From positions 1 through 8,525 of the forward strand of contig PKCT01000208.1 of NCBI GenBank assembly GCA_002862325.1: a stretch of DNA of 8,525 nt, read 5' to 3'. The notes under the pieces were generated by a model. It was given only the letters and a program-made list of their open reading frames with translations. It made no database searches and was not told the DNA's origin. Below are positions 1-7,455 of this stretch, piece by piece. Origin of the DNA: Phycisphaerae bacterium. GTDB taxonomy: Bacteria; Planctomycetota; Phycisphaerae; Phycisphaerales; SM1A02. How positions within the stretch are numbered: the stretch's first letter is position 1; every line of letters begins with the position of its first letter. A program made the translations under genes and the position numbers.

Positions 1-431
1 TGCAGGCCCGGGAGCTCCTGCACGAGGAGGCGAGGCGTGATCTGGTCCGACTGTCGATGGCGATCGCCGAACGCGTGCTGGGCACGCTGCCGGCGCACGA
101 TCCGACCCTCGTGATCGGGCAGGTGGAGGCGGCGGTCGAGATGCTCGCCGGCGCGACGCGGCTCCGCATTCGGATCCATCCCGAGGATCGTCCCCTGGTC
201 GAGACGCACTTCGCCGACGCGACGTCGCGGATCGGTTCGTCGCAGGACACCGATCTGCTGCTCGAGACCGACGAGACCATCATTCGTGGCGGCTGCGTCG
301 TCTCTGCGGGCGACGGGCAGGTGGACGCGCGGATCGACGCCCAGGTGTCGCGAATCGTCAAGGGGCTCTTTCCCGAGCTCCTCGAGGTTCCGCCCGCGGC
401 GACCGAGGAGCGGCCGGGAGAGCCCTCATGA
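1..431 (+). CDS. fliH: Flagellar assembly protein FliH, C-terminal part (cut by window start)
   Basis: The frame is open from base 3 to a TGA at 429-431, giving about 142 codons; the true start lies before the window. FliH is the peripheral stator-like protein that binds the ATPase FliI and docks it at the export gate. Visible features are an N-terminal charged helix (ARELLHEEARRDLVRLSMAIAE, split here as ARELLHEE then ARRDLVRLSMAIAE) leading into a FliH/YscL-type C-terminal domain with 'LRIRIHPEDRPLVE', an acidic 'DTDLLLETDETI' stretch and 'GGCVVSAGDGQVDARID', the usual glycine turn followed by a DARID-type motif. An internal ATG at 57 is not the start, because the helix continues upstream of it. 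The stop overlaps the fliI start as ATGA, which suggests translational coupling. Family assignment rests on this C-terminal pattern and on position directly before fliI. Confidence 0.85.
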   Translation, partial: QARELLHEEARRDLVRLSMAIAERVLGTLPAHDPTLVIGQVEAAVEMLAGATRLRIRIHPEDRPLVETHFADATSRIGSSQDTDLLLETDETIIRGGCVVSAGDGQVDARIDAQVSRIVKGLFPELLEVPPAATEERPGEPS

Positions 432-1807
432 GTTCCTTCGCCCGTTCGATCGAGTCGCTCGAAGGCTACGACGCCCGGGAGGTCGCCGGTACGGTCGACG
501 CCGTTCGGGGCATGACCGTCCTGGTGCGTCGGCTGCGGGTTCCCATCGGATCGGTGGTGAGCATTCGATCCGGCGCGCGTCACCGCGAGCCGGTCCTGGG
601 CGAGGTGATCGGCTTCGACGCGGCCCGGGCGATCGTGATGCTGCTCGGAGGCGCCACGGGGACCGGACCCGGCGACGAGGTCTCCCTGGTCAGGGTCAGC
701 GACGCGATCATGGTCGGCGACAGCTGGCTGGGGCGAATCCTGGACGGACTCGGACGACCGATCGATGGTGGGCCGGCGCCGACGGGACTCACATCGCGGC
801 CGCTCTTCCCCTCGGTGGTCAACCCCATGGTTCGCGGCATGATCAACGAACCGCTGGCCACCGGGGTTCGCGTCCTCGACGGTCTGGCCACGATCGGCAA
901 GGGGCAGCGAATCGGCATCTTCGCCGGACCCGGAGTCGGCAAGAGCACGCTCCTCGCCAACATCGCGAGGGGGACGGACGCGGACGTCAACGTCATCGCC
1001 CTGGTCGGCGAACGCGGGCGCGAGGTGAAGGAGTTCATCGTCAACGCCCTCGGAGGCGAGGGGCTCGCCCGTTCGGTCGTGGTGGTGGCGACCGGCGACG
1101 AGAGTCCGCTGCTTCGGGTGCGGGCGATGGCGGCGGCGATCACCGCGGCCGAACACTTCCGGGATCGTGGGCGCAACGTGATGTTGATGGTCGACTCGAT
1201 CACCCGCTTCGCCCAGGCCCAGCGTCAGATCGGACTCGCGGCGGGGGAGCAGCCGGCCACCAAGGGATACACCCCCAGCGTCTTCGCGCTTCTCCCACAG
1301 CTCCTCGAACGAGCCGGCGGACTCGAAGGCGGCGGCTCCATCACCGGGATCTACACCGTGCTGGTCGAAGGCGACGACCTGTCGGAGCCGGTCGCCGACG
1401 CCGCCCGCGGCATTCTCGACGGACACCTGGTGCTCAGTCGCCGCCTCGCCTCGCGGGGCCACTTCCCCGCGGTCGACCCGTTGGATTCGATCTCGCGGCT
1501 CGCCGACCAGGTGTCGGATCCCAACCATGCCGTGGCCCGTCGACGCGTGATCGAGCTGCTCGCGGCCCATCGCGAGAGCGAGGAGTTGATCAACATCGGC
1601 GCCTACGTCCCCGGATCGAATCCGATGACCGACGTCGCCATCGCCCTTCGACCCAAGATCGATGCGTTTCTTCGTCAGCTCACCGAGGAACAGACGCCGT
1701 TCCCCGCCACCTGCCAGACCGTCTGCGAGCTCGCGGCGGAGAGCGAGCAGCTGCGCCAGGCCATCGTCGCCGCCTCGCCGTCGACGGCGGCAATGAGCTC
1801 CGCCTGA
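428..1807 (+). CDS. fliI: Flagellum-specific export ATPase FliI
   Basis: The 459-residue product has the usual length for FliI, the hexameric F1-beta-like ATPase of the flagellar type III export apparatus, which acts at the cytoplasmic face of the basal body. Residues 1-120 form the N-terminal beta-barrel region, ending in the family signature 'LGRILDGLGRPIDG' (101-114). The Walker A loop is GPGVGKST at 167-174, the GERGRE segment with the likely catalytic glutamate is at 194-199, and Walker B is VMLMVDSITR at 251-260 with Asp256. 'PATKGYTPSVFALLPQLLER' at 276-295 is the diagnostic type III ATPase stretch that separates FliI/SctN from F1 subunits, followed by 'GSITGIYTVLVEGDD' (303-317) and 'RGILDGHLVLSR' (327-338). 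The ATG at 428 has GGGAG at 416-420, seven bases upstream, and overlaps the fliH stop. No key residue is missing. Confidence 0.98.
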   Translation: MSSFARSIESLEGYDAREVAGTVDAVRGMTVLVRRLRVPIGSVVSIRSGARHREPVLGEVIGFDAARAIVMLLGGATGTGPGDEVSLVRVSDAIMVGDSWLGRILDGLGRPIDGGPAPTGLTSRPLFPSVVNPMVRGMINEPLATGVRVLDGLATIGKGQRIGIFAGPGVGKSTLLANIARGTDADVNVIALVGERGREVKEFIVNALGGEGLARSVVVVATGDESPLLRVRAMAAAITAAEHFRDRGRNVMLMVDSITRFAQAQRQIGLAAGEQPATKGYTPSVFALLPQLLERAGGLEGGGSITGIYTVLVEGDDLSEPVADAARGILDGHLVLSRRLASRGHFPAVDPLDSISRLADQVSDPNHAVARRRVIELLAAHRESEELINIGAYVPGSNPMTDVAIALRPKIDAFLRQLTEEQTPFPATCQTVCELAAESEQLRQAIVAASPSTAAMSSA

Positions 1808-1838
1808 TCGATTCGCCCCGCCTTCCGGAGTCCCCACC

Positions 1839-2294
1839 GTGCCGCGTTTCCGCTTTCCACTCCAACCCGTGCTCGATCTTCGCCAGCGCGAGGAGGATGC
1901 GCGACAGAAGGCGGTGGCGGAATTGGATCAGGAGCGTCGACGGATCGAGGACGGTCTGCGTCGGCGACAGCGATCGATCGCCGAGGCCCGCGATGACGTC
2001 CGGACCGGACTGATCGGCCCCATCGACCCGCAGGGGCTTCGATCGCAGGCCAACGCGTCGCTCTCATTGATGCGCGATGCGCAACGTACGGTCCTCGAAC
2101 TCGCCGGCATCCATCGTCGTCTCGAACTCGCCCGCTCGGAGCTGCAGGAGGCCGCGCGTCGTCGAAGGGCCCTGGAACTCCTCCGAGATCGGCGGGAGAC
2201 CGAGTGGCGTCGGTCGATCGACCGACGCGAACAGGCGGCGATAGACGAGCTCGCGACGAACCGAACCCGAATCTCCGTGCAGGAGGGCATCTGA
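1839..2294 (+). CDS. fliJ: Flagellar export chaperone FliJ
   Basis: The 151-residue, charge-rich, almost wholly helical product opens with 'FRFPLQPVLDLRQREED' (4-20), the typical FliJ N-terminus, and continues as a long antiparallel coiled coil rich in Arg, Glu and Gln. FliJ sits in the centre of the FliI ring like a gamma subunit, promotes FliI hexamer assembly and links the ATPase to FlhA; this role is known from the family, not shown here. The start is GTG, with GGAG at 1827-1830, eight bases upstream. It lies 31 bp after fliI, and its TGA overlaps the next ATG by one base (TGATG). FliJ proteins are poorly conserved, so the call depends on the N-terminal motif, size, coiled-coil character and position after fliI. 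Confidence 0.9.
   Translation: MPRFRFPLQPVLDLRQREEDARQKAVAELDQERRRIEDGLRRRQRSIAEARDDVRTGLIGPIDPQGLRSQANASLSLMRDAQRTVLELAGIHRRLELARSELQEAARRRRALELLRDRRETEWRRSIDRREQAAIDELATNRTRISVQEGI
2281..2286 (+). promoter_or_regulatory. Shine-Dalgarno site fixing the start of the MotE-like gene
   Basis: A full AGGAGG lies seven bases before the ATG at 2294, inside the end of fliJ. It argues for the start at 2294 rather than an in-frame ATG at 2204, which would add 30 residues of out-of-frame fliJ sequence ahead of a membrane anchor that otherwise starts naturally. Confidence 0.75.
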
Positions 2295-3082
2295 TGCGAA
2301 CAATGTGGAACGCGATCTCCTTTCTGGCCGTCGTCAACGTGCTCGCGTTGGTGTTGGTGATCGGCTGGCTCGGGTACTCCGATCGACTGGATCGGTCGCG
2401 GATCGAAGCGGTTCGCGATCTCTTCATGCCGACCATCACCTCCATGGAGGAGGCGAGCGAGGAGCCGGCCGAGCCTTCGGGCGACGGGGTGGAGGAGATT
2501 TCGGAGGTCGATCCCCCGGGAAGGCTGCCGGTCACGCATCTCGGGCCGATCACCTTGTCCGAACTCCGGGACGATCTCGAGATGGAGACCAGACTCGCGC
2601 TCGAACGGCAGGCGGAGACGATCCGCGCGAACATCGATCACCACTACGAGGTGCGGCGGAGCGAGATCGAGACGAGGGAGCGGACCGTGATCGCCCGCGA
2701 AAAGCGGTTCGAGGAGATGCGGGCGCGTTCCGCCGACGAGGAGTTCAAGCAGACGATCGCCGATCTCGAGGAGATGAAGGTCGATGCCGCCTTCGCGATC
2801 GTGCAGTCGTGGTGGCGCGAGGCCGAGGAACCTCGGACTCCGGTTCCCGGTCGTCGGACCTTCGTCGTGGACGTCCTCGCGGCACTCGACTCCGAGCGTC
2901 GAACCAAGCTGCTGACCGAGTTCGTGGAGACGGGGCAGCCGAAAGTGGCAGCGGATTTGCAATTGGCTCTTCGAGACCGCGCGTCGGTGACGACGCCCGG
3001 GATGGAGTTGCCCGATGCAGACCCTGCCACTTCGCAGTATCCCCCCAGTCCCGTCGCCGTCGGCGGCGATCCCAGCCTCTGA
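2294..3082 (+). CDS. Membrane-anchored coiled-coil protein in the MotE/YlxF (FlbB) position
   Basis: The 262-residue product has one N-terminal membrane segment (about 7-27, ISFLAVVNVLALVLVIGWLG) with little sequence before it. An acidic linker follows (51-73), then a charged coiled coil at about 88-146. The C-terminal helical part (147-228) has the pattern 'FKQTIADLEEMKVDAAFAIV' and 'VVDVLAALDSERRTKLLTEF', resembling the MgtE N-terminal-like helical repeats of MotE/YlxF. In Bacillus the gene between fliJ and fliK is ylxF, and MotE-type proteins act at the stator/export boundary in the periplasm; FlbB of spirochaetes has a similar architecture. I infer the same class here from layout and position. 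Sequence identity looks low, so the exact function is uncertain. The last roughly 30 residues are a Pro/Ala/Ser-rich tail that shares its DNA with the beginning of fliK in another frame. Confidence 0.8.
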   Translation: MRTMWNAISFLAVVNVLALVLVIGWLGYSDRLDRSRIEAVRDLFMPTITSMEEASEEPAEPSGDGVEEISEVDPPGRLPVTHLGPITLSELRDDLEMETRLALERQAETIRANIDHHYEVRRSEIETRERTVIAREKRFEEMRARSADEEFKQTIADLEEMKVDAAFAIVQSWWREAEEPRTPVPGRRTFVVDVLAALDSERRTKLLTEFVETGQPKVAADLQLALRDRASVTTPGMELPDADPATSQYPPSPVAVGGDPSL

Positions 3083-4616
3083 TCAGCCGGATTTCACCAC
3101 GGCGCTCGAGACGGCCACCGTCCCGCAGTCCGCGGAATCTGCCCGCACGGATGAGCCGGTGGCGGCAGAATCTGCGCCGGCCGCAGAGACGGCGGACGGT
3201 ACGGCGGAACCCGACCCGCCGGTGAACGCCGACGGCGAGTCCCGCGTGGTGCGTCCCGAGAATCCCGACGAGCCCACCGCGGAAGCGACGGCGACGACAC
3301 CCCGGGACGGTTCGAGCCCCGGGCCGGAAACCATCTCGACCGCGAGGTCCGCGGTTCGCGAGGGAGCCAGCGTCGTGCTGACTTCTCCAGCGCCGATCGG
3401 GGACGATGTCACCCGGACCGGTGGATCGACCGAGCGATCGACCTCCGCCGAGGCGGCGATGCGTCGAGGTCCCTTGGACCTCGAGGTCGCGAAGACGAAC
3501 ACGACGCCACGCCGAGCCTCGTCGGTGGTCGGAGGAACGGACGTGGCGCCGATCTCCTCGACCACCGTCGGTGTGGCGGAAGGGCCGGCGATCGCGAACG
3601 ACGGTGATGTCGTGGACGTGGATCCGACCTCGAGCCGGACGGCCGGCATCGGCGTCGGATCCCACGCCGACCGCGTCGATAACGCATCGATCTCCGGAAC
3701 GAATTCCACGCCGATTCCGACTTCACAGGCCGCGTCGGTCGCCTCGACGACGTCCGCGGCGGCGGGGGCGGGTACGACCGTCGTTCCCGCGGACTTCGTC
3801 GCGGTCTCGGCGTCACCGCCGCCCTCGATGGAGGCCGCGGCCAAGCGCGGCCAGAATCGCGGCGGGGCAGACCGACCATCGTCCGGCGTCGGCGAGGTGG
3901 GGCGAGCCGCGGTGTCCAGGGCGGCGGCGATCAACGAGGCGGTGATCCAGGCTCGGGCCGGCGACGCGCCTGGCCCGGTCGGGCCTTCGACGTCTCCCTC
4001 GATCGTGGTGCCCCCGATGATGTCGCCGTCGGGCATCGGCGTTGCGAGCGGTATCGTCTCGAACGAGGCGCAAGGCATGCCGAATTCCGGGGCGGGCGTT
4101 GCGCTCGATGGAGCCGAAGGCGGTCCGAATCGCACCATTCCCGGGGTGGCACGCGGGCTCGACGCGTTGTCCCAGCAGAAGGGGGGAACCCTTCTGATGC
4201 GTCTGGATCCGCCTTCTCTGGGACAGGTGAAGCTCGAAATGACCATGAGCGCCGGTCGCGTCGCGGTTCTGATGACGGCGGCTGCGGATACGGCACAGTC
4301 CTTGCTTCGGAACAACCTGGGCATGCTGCGGCAGGCCCTGGAGGATCGCGGCCTCGCGGTGGAGCGGTTGACGGTGGAGACCGTCGCTCGACCGACCGAG
4401 TCCGGATCCGGCACGCGGTCTGAGAACCGCGGGGACGGGCAGGACGCCCGTTCCGGTCAGGACGCCGAGGGCCGGCAGGACGCCGGTCAAGGGCGCAGTC
4501 GAGGACGACGCGAGGACGCGTCGGCTCGGCAGTCGGATCGGGAGACCGATTCGTCGCGGTCGGAGACCGCGGAATTCGTTGAGGCGCTCGCGGACGCGGG
4601 TGTCTCGGAGCACTGA
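3015..4616 (+). CDS. fliK: Flagellar hook-length control protein FliK
   Basis: The 533-residue product is secreted during hook assembly and, by family knowledge, acts as a ruler that triggers the export switch at FlhB. Residues 1 to about 370 are a low-complexity Ala/Ser/Thr/Pro/Gly/Val-rich region expected to be disordered, as in other FliK proteins. About 375-460 is the conserved Flg_hook domain: 'GGTLLMRLDPPSLGQVKLEM' with the hallmark R-L-x-P-P-x-L-G at 396-403, then a helix 'LLRNNLGMLRQALEDRGLAV' and 'RLTVETV'. The tail (about 465-525) is very polar and includes three tandem hexapeptides beginning QDA (476-493). The ATG at 3015 has GGAG at 3004-3007, seven bases upstream, and lies 68 bp inside the preceding gene; the next in-frame Met is only at about residue 148, so this start is preferred. 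The product contains no cysteine that I can see. Confidence 0.94.
   Translation: MQTLPLRSIPPVPSPSAAIPASDQPDFTTALETATVPQSAESARTDEPVAAESAPAAETADGTAEPDPPVNADGESRVVRPENPDEPTAEATATTPRDGSSPGPETISTARSAVREGASVVLTSPAPIGDDVTRTGGSTERSTSAEAAMRRGPLDLEVAKTNTTPRRASSVVGGTDVAPISSTTVGVAEGPAIANDGDVVDVDPTSSRTAGIGVGSHADRVDNASISGTNSTPIPTSQAASVASTTSAAAGAGTTVVPADFVAVSASPPPSMEAAAKRGQNRGGADRPSSGVGEVGRAAVSRAAAINEAVIQARAGDAPGPVGPSTSPSIVVPPMMSPSGIGVASGIVSNEAQGMPNSGAGVALDGAEGGPNRTIPGVARGLDALSQQKGGTLLMRLDPPSLGQVKLEMTMSAGRVAVLMTAAADTAQSLLRNNLGMLRQALEDRGLAVERLTVETVARPTESGSGTRSENRGDGQDARSGQDAEGRQDAGQGRSRGRREDASARQSDRETDSSRSETAEFVEALADAGVSEH
4440..4493 (+). repeat. Three 18-bp tandem units in the fliK tail
   Basis: The 9-mer CAGGACGCC recurs at 4440, 4458 and 4476, exactly 18 bp apart. 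It encodes QDARSG, QDAEGR and QDAGQG, FliK residues 476-493. The second halves of the units have diverged. The repeat keeps the frame and lies outside the conserved hook domain. Confidence 0.75.
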
Positions 4617-4633
4617 GTCGAGAGGTTCTTCCC

Positions 4634-5059
4634 ATGAGTGCGATTTCATCGGCGGCATCGGGTGTGGTCGGAGGTGGGGCGGGCGGCAACCGCTTCAACG
4701 AGCTCTCCTCCGAGGACTTCCTGCAGATCATCTTCACCGAGCTGCAGCAGCAGGATCCGTTCGAGCCCAACGACTCGTCGGCGCTGCTCGAACAGCTCAA
4801 CTCCATTCGGGCGATCGAATCCGACATCGACCTGACGAAGAAGCTCGAGGACATCGTGTTCCAGAACAAGCTCGCCTCCGCGGGCAACCTCATCGGCAAG
4901 ACCGTCGAGGGCGTGATGCCCACCGGCGACCGGGTCGTGGGGAACGTCTTCGCGGTCACCCGGCAGGGAGACGACGTCTCGCTGCAGCTCGACAGCGGAT
5001 GGGAGCTGCCGGCCGACAACGTACAGGTCATCGTCGACCCCGCCACCCTTCCCGGCTGA
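4634..5059 (+). CDS. flgD: Flagellar hook-cap (hook assembly scaffold) protein FlgD, short form
   Basis: The 141-residue product caps the growing hook and promotes FlgE polymerisation outside the cell. The N-terminal FlgD domain is clear: 'EDFLQIIFTELQQQDPFEPN' at 27-46 carries the conserved F-L-x-I-x-x-x-x-L-x-x-Q-D-P-x-x-P motif, followed by 'LLEQLNSIRAIE' (51-62). Residues 83-134 ('GNLIGKTVEGVMPTGDR...WELPADNVQVI') match the tudor-like region that follows in FlgD. The protein ends there, without the roughly 90 further residues of Ig/fnIII-type sequence in enterobacterial FlgD (about 230 residues), so it resembles the short Bacillus type. The stop is a normal TGA at 5057-5059 with no sign of truncation. 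AGAGG at 4621-4625 precedes the ATG by eight bases, and the gene begins 17 bp after fliK. Confidence 0.96.
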   Translation: MSAISSAASGVVGGGAGGNRFNELSSEDFLQIIFTELQQQDPFEPNDSSALLEQLNSIRAIESDIDLTKKLEDIVFQNKLASAGNLIGKTVEGVMPTGDRVVGNVFAVTRQGDDVSLQLDSGWELPADNVQVIVDPATLPG

Positions 5060-5083
5060 TCCCAACCCATAGAGAACATCATC

Positions 5084-5614
5084 GTGCGACTCGACCCTCG
5101 ACAACTTCTGCGACGACTCCACCCCGGCGGCACCGCCGTGGACTCGTCGTCGAACGTCGATCGGGCCACGATCGATCGCGCGTCGTTCGAGGATCTCCTC
5201 GCACGCGTTGCTCGGGGGGAGTTCCCCGGGGGGCGACCGATCCACTGCGACGACGTGGAGCCACCGCTCGACGAGGCGATCCGGGATCGCATCGCGGCGG
5301 TCGTCGACGTGGCCGAGGAATCGGGTCACGAGCAGGTCCTCGTGATCGCGGGGGATCGTCCCCTGGTCGTCGACGTCGCCGAACGCACGGTGGAGACCGA
5401 ACTCGCGGGTTCGGAATCACCGGACGAGTTGCGGCCGATCGACGCCGCGGTCCGTCTCTCCGTCGACCCCCAGGACGCATCGGTGGCGACGCCGGCGGAT
5501 CTTCCGGTCGGGATCGTTCCGGCCGCCATCGCCCGCGCGATCGGATCCGGCCGCGACGCCTCATCGCTCATTCATCGGAACCCAACGCAGGAAGCGACCG
5601 ACGACGCAGCCTGA
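5084..5614 (+). CDS. Flagellar operon protein resembling the TIGR02530 family
   Basis: The 176-residue cytoplasmic-looking protein has no signal peptide or membrane segment. Residues 33-125 follow the order I recall for the TIGR02530 'flagellar operon protein' family, often coded between flgD and flgE in Gram-positives: 'FEDLLARVARG', a helix 'LDEAIRDRIAAVVDVAEESG' (62-81), strands 'QVLVIAGDRPLVVDVAERTV' (84-103), and 'RPIDAAVRL' (117-125) comparable to the family's terminal I-D-x-A motif. It lacks a clear copy of the family's K-F-S-x-H-A-x-x-R stretch; 'GRPIHCDD' (50-57) is in its place. It also has an extra C-terminal tail of about 50 residues. The start is GTG with only a weak purine run (AGAGAA, 5071-5076) upstream, and no later Met competes. 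It sits 24 bp after flgD and 33 bp before flgE. Its function is unknown; the position suggests a role in hook assembly. Confidence 0.75.
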   Translation: MRLDPRQLLRRLHPGGTAVDSSSNVDRATIDRASFEDLLARVARGEFPGGRPIHCDDVEPPLDEAIRDRIAAVVDVAEESGHEQVLVIAGDRPLVVDVAERTVETELAGSESPDELRPIDAAVRLSVDPQDASVATPADLPVGIVPAAIARAIGSGRDASSLIHRNPTQEATDDAA

Positions 5615-5647
5615 ATCCGCGTCGGCACTCGGACAAGGAGTCCACTC

Positions 5648-7372
5648 ATGGCATCGACCACCGCACTCTTCACCGGCCTCTCCGGCCTGATCTCCAACTC
5701 GCGTCGCCTGGACGTGATCGGTAACAACATCTCGAACGTCAACACCACGGCGTTCAAGTCGAACCGGATGACCTTCACGCCGACCTTCAGTCGGAACTTC
5801 TCCCTGGGCACCGCGCCGAGCGAGAACACGGGTGGATCGAATCCGGGTCAGGTCGGCCTCGGCGTGACGGTCGCCGGAACCCAGCGGAACTTCAACAATG
5901 GCGCGATCGGCGTCACGGGCGTGGCGACGGATCTGGCGATCGAAGGCGACGGCTTCTTCATCGTGAACCAGGCTGGATCGACCCTCTTCACCCGATCGGG
6001 CAGCTTCATCCGCAACCCGGAGAACGACCTGATCACACAGTCGGGGGCCCGCGTGATGGGCTACGCGGTGGACGATCAGTACAACATCATCGAGGGCAAC
6101 CTCGTGGAGTTGAACATCCCGGTCGGCACCCAGACCCTGGCCGAGCAGACCAACAACGTCATCTTCAACGGCAACCTGAACGCCTCCGGTGAAGTCGCGA
6201 CGAACGGCTCGATCCACACCTCGCGAGCCTTCTTCACCGACGCGGGCGGCACGACGCCGATCGACGGCACCACCCTCATGAGCACGCCGATCTGGGTGAC
6301 CGACGGCGCCGGTGGATTCGTCCAGGCGTTCGACGGGACCGCGACCTCGCTCACGATCGACGGCGTCGAGAAGGGTGGCAAGGACCTGGGTTCCGCCACG
6401 TTCCAGATCGGTCCGGCCACCACCTTCGGCGACTACGTCGACTTCCTCGACGACTACCTCGGACTCGATTCGACCGCGATCACCGGCACCAGCGATCTGA
6501 ACGGATCGGTCGTGATCGCTCCCTCCGGCGCGATCGTCATCAACGGCAACGAAGGCACCGTTCAGGCCCTGGAGATCGAGACGGCGGACATCACCGTCAA
6601 CGGCCCCGGCGCCGGCCTGGGGAATCCCATGGTCATGACCCAGACCACCCAGGCGAACGGCGAGAGCGTCCGCACCAGCTTCGTCGTCTACGACTCGCTT
6701 GGCACGCCGTTGACCATCGACCTCTCCTTCGTGCTCCAGGGCACGACGACCTCCGGCGGCACCACCTGGGAGTTCGCCGCGGAGTCCAGCGACAACGACG
6801 CGATCGATCGCCTCTTGGCGATCGGGGAGGTGACCTTCGACTCGAACGGTCGATTCGTCGCCGCGACCAACCAGAGCTTCTCGATCGTCCGGGCCAACGG
6901 TGCGACCAACCCCTTGACCGTGAACATGGACTTCGACAGCGGTACCGACTCGGTCTCGAGCTTCACCGACAGCGCAAGCAACCTCGCCGCGGTCTTCCAG
7001 GACGGATCTCCCATCGGCACGCTGGGATCCTTCTCCATCGGTGAGGACGGCGTCATCTCCGGATCGTTCACCAACGGTCTCACCCGGCAGATCGGACAGG
7101 TCGCGCTGGCCAAGTTCTCCAACCCCGAGGGTCTGGTCGACGCCGGTGACAACCTCTTCGGAAGCGGTCCCAATTCCGGGACTCCCCTGATCGCCAAGCC
7201 CCGCGACTTCGGCACCGGCCGGGTGGTGGGGGGCGCGCTCGAACTGTCCAACGTGGATCTCTCCCAGGAATTCATCAACATGATCCTGGCGTCGACCGGC
7301 TACTCGGCCGCGAGTCGAGTGATCACGACGACCGATGAACTCATCACGCAGCTGCTCGCACTTGGTCGTTGA
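5648..7372 (+). CDS. flgE: Flagellar hook protein FlgE
   Basis: The 574-residue product polymerises into the flexible hook after export through the flagellar type III system. The rod-type N-terminus is 'LFTGLSGLISNSRRLDVIGN' followed by NISNVNTTAFKSNR (7-40), ending in the N-x-x-T-x-x-F-K/Q-x-x-R pattern shared by flagellar axial proteins. 'DLAIEGDGFFIV' at 95-106 is the FlgE/F/G core motif. The middle (about 150-480) holds the variable beta-rich surface domains, longer than in the roughly 400-residue enterobacterial FlgE. The C-terminus has 'VDLSQEFINMILASTGYSAA' (Flg_bbr_C), then a helix ending in LLALGR. No cysteine is visible. AAGGAG at 5635-5640 is seven bases before the ATG, the strongest site in this part of the operon, as expected for the most abundant product. 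This is the last flagellar gene before the 118-bp gap. Confidence 0.98.
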   Translation: MASTTALFTGLSGLISNSRRLDVIGNNISNVNTTAFKSNRMTFTPTFSRNFSLGTAPSENTGGSNPGQVGLGVTVAGTQRNFNNGAIGVTGVATDLAIEGDGFFIVNQAGSTLFTRSGSFIRNPENDLITQSGARVMGYAVDDQYNIIEGNLVELNIPVGTQTLAEQTNNVIFNGNLNASGEVATNGSIHTSRAFFTDAGGTTPIDGTTLMSTPIWVTDGAGGFVQAFDGTATSLTIDGVEKGGKDLGSATFQIGPATTFGDYVDFLDDYLGLDSTAITGTSDLNGSVVIAPSGAIVINGNEGTVQALEIETADITVNGPGAGLGNPMVMTQTTQANGESVRTSFVVYDSLGTPLTIDLSFVLQGTTTSGGTTWEFAAESSDNDAIDRLLAIGEVTFDSNGRFVAATNQSFSIVRANGATNPLTVNMDFDSGTDSVSSFTDSASNLAAVFQDGSPIGTLGSFSIGEDGVISGSFTNGLTRQIGQVALAKFSNPEGLVDAGDNLFGSGPNSGTPLIAKPRDFGTGRVVGGALELSNVDLSQEFINMILASTGYSAASRVITTTDELITQLLALGR

Positions 7373-7455
7373 CCGGAATCGATGGCTGCGTTCCAGCGGC
7401 GAGCCCATCGCGGTCGTAGGCGTTCGAGGGGACGTCTGCGGCCGCGGTTGTCATC

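Noticed and set aside
286..2013. A 575-codon + strand frame overlapping fliH, fliI and fliJ.
   Set aside because: The product is extremely Arg/Gly/Pro-rich, typical of a shifted frame in GC-rich DNA, and it overlaps three well-supported genes.
1928..2962. A 344-codon - strand frame opposite fliJ and the MotE-like gene.
   Set aside because: The Arg/His/Asp-rich composition is that of an antisense shadow. The + strand genes fit the operon in size, order and start sites.
3083..4414. A 443-codon - strand frame opposite fliK.
   Set aside because: The Ser/Pro/Thr/Ala-rich product mirrors the low-complexity fliK region. There is no domain, and fliK has its conserved hook-domain motif on the + strand.
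5561..7408. A 615-codon open frame on the - strand covering all of flgE, longer than flgE itself.
   Set aside because: It is the complement of a gene with strong G/C third positions, which removes stop codons from that antisense frame. Its product is V/D/R/G/E-rich with no recognisable domain, while the + strand has every FlgE motif and a good ribosome binding site.
7380..7410. A possible terminator hairpin after flgE (arms CGATGG and CCATCG, with inner GCTG/CAGC).
   Set aside because: The stem is broken by a long asymmetric interior and no T-run follows, so it is not a credible intrinsic terminator. Termination could still be Rho-dependent.
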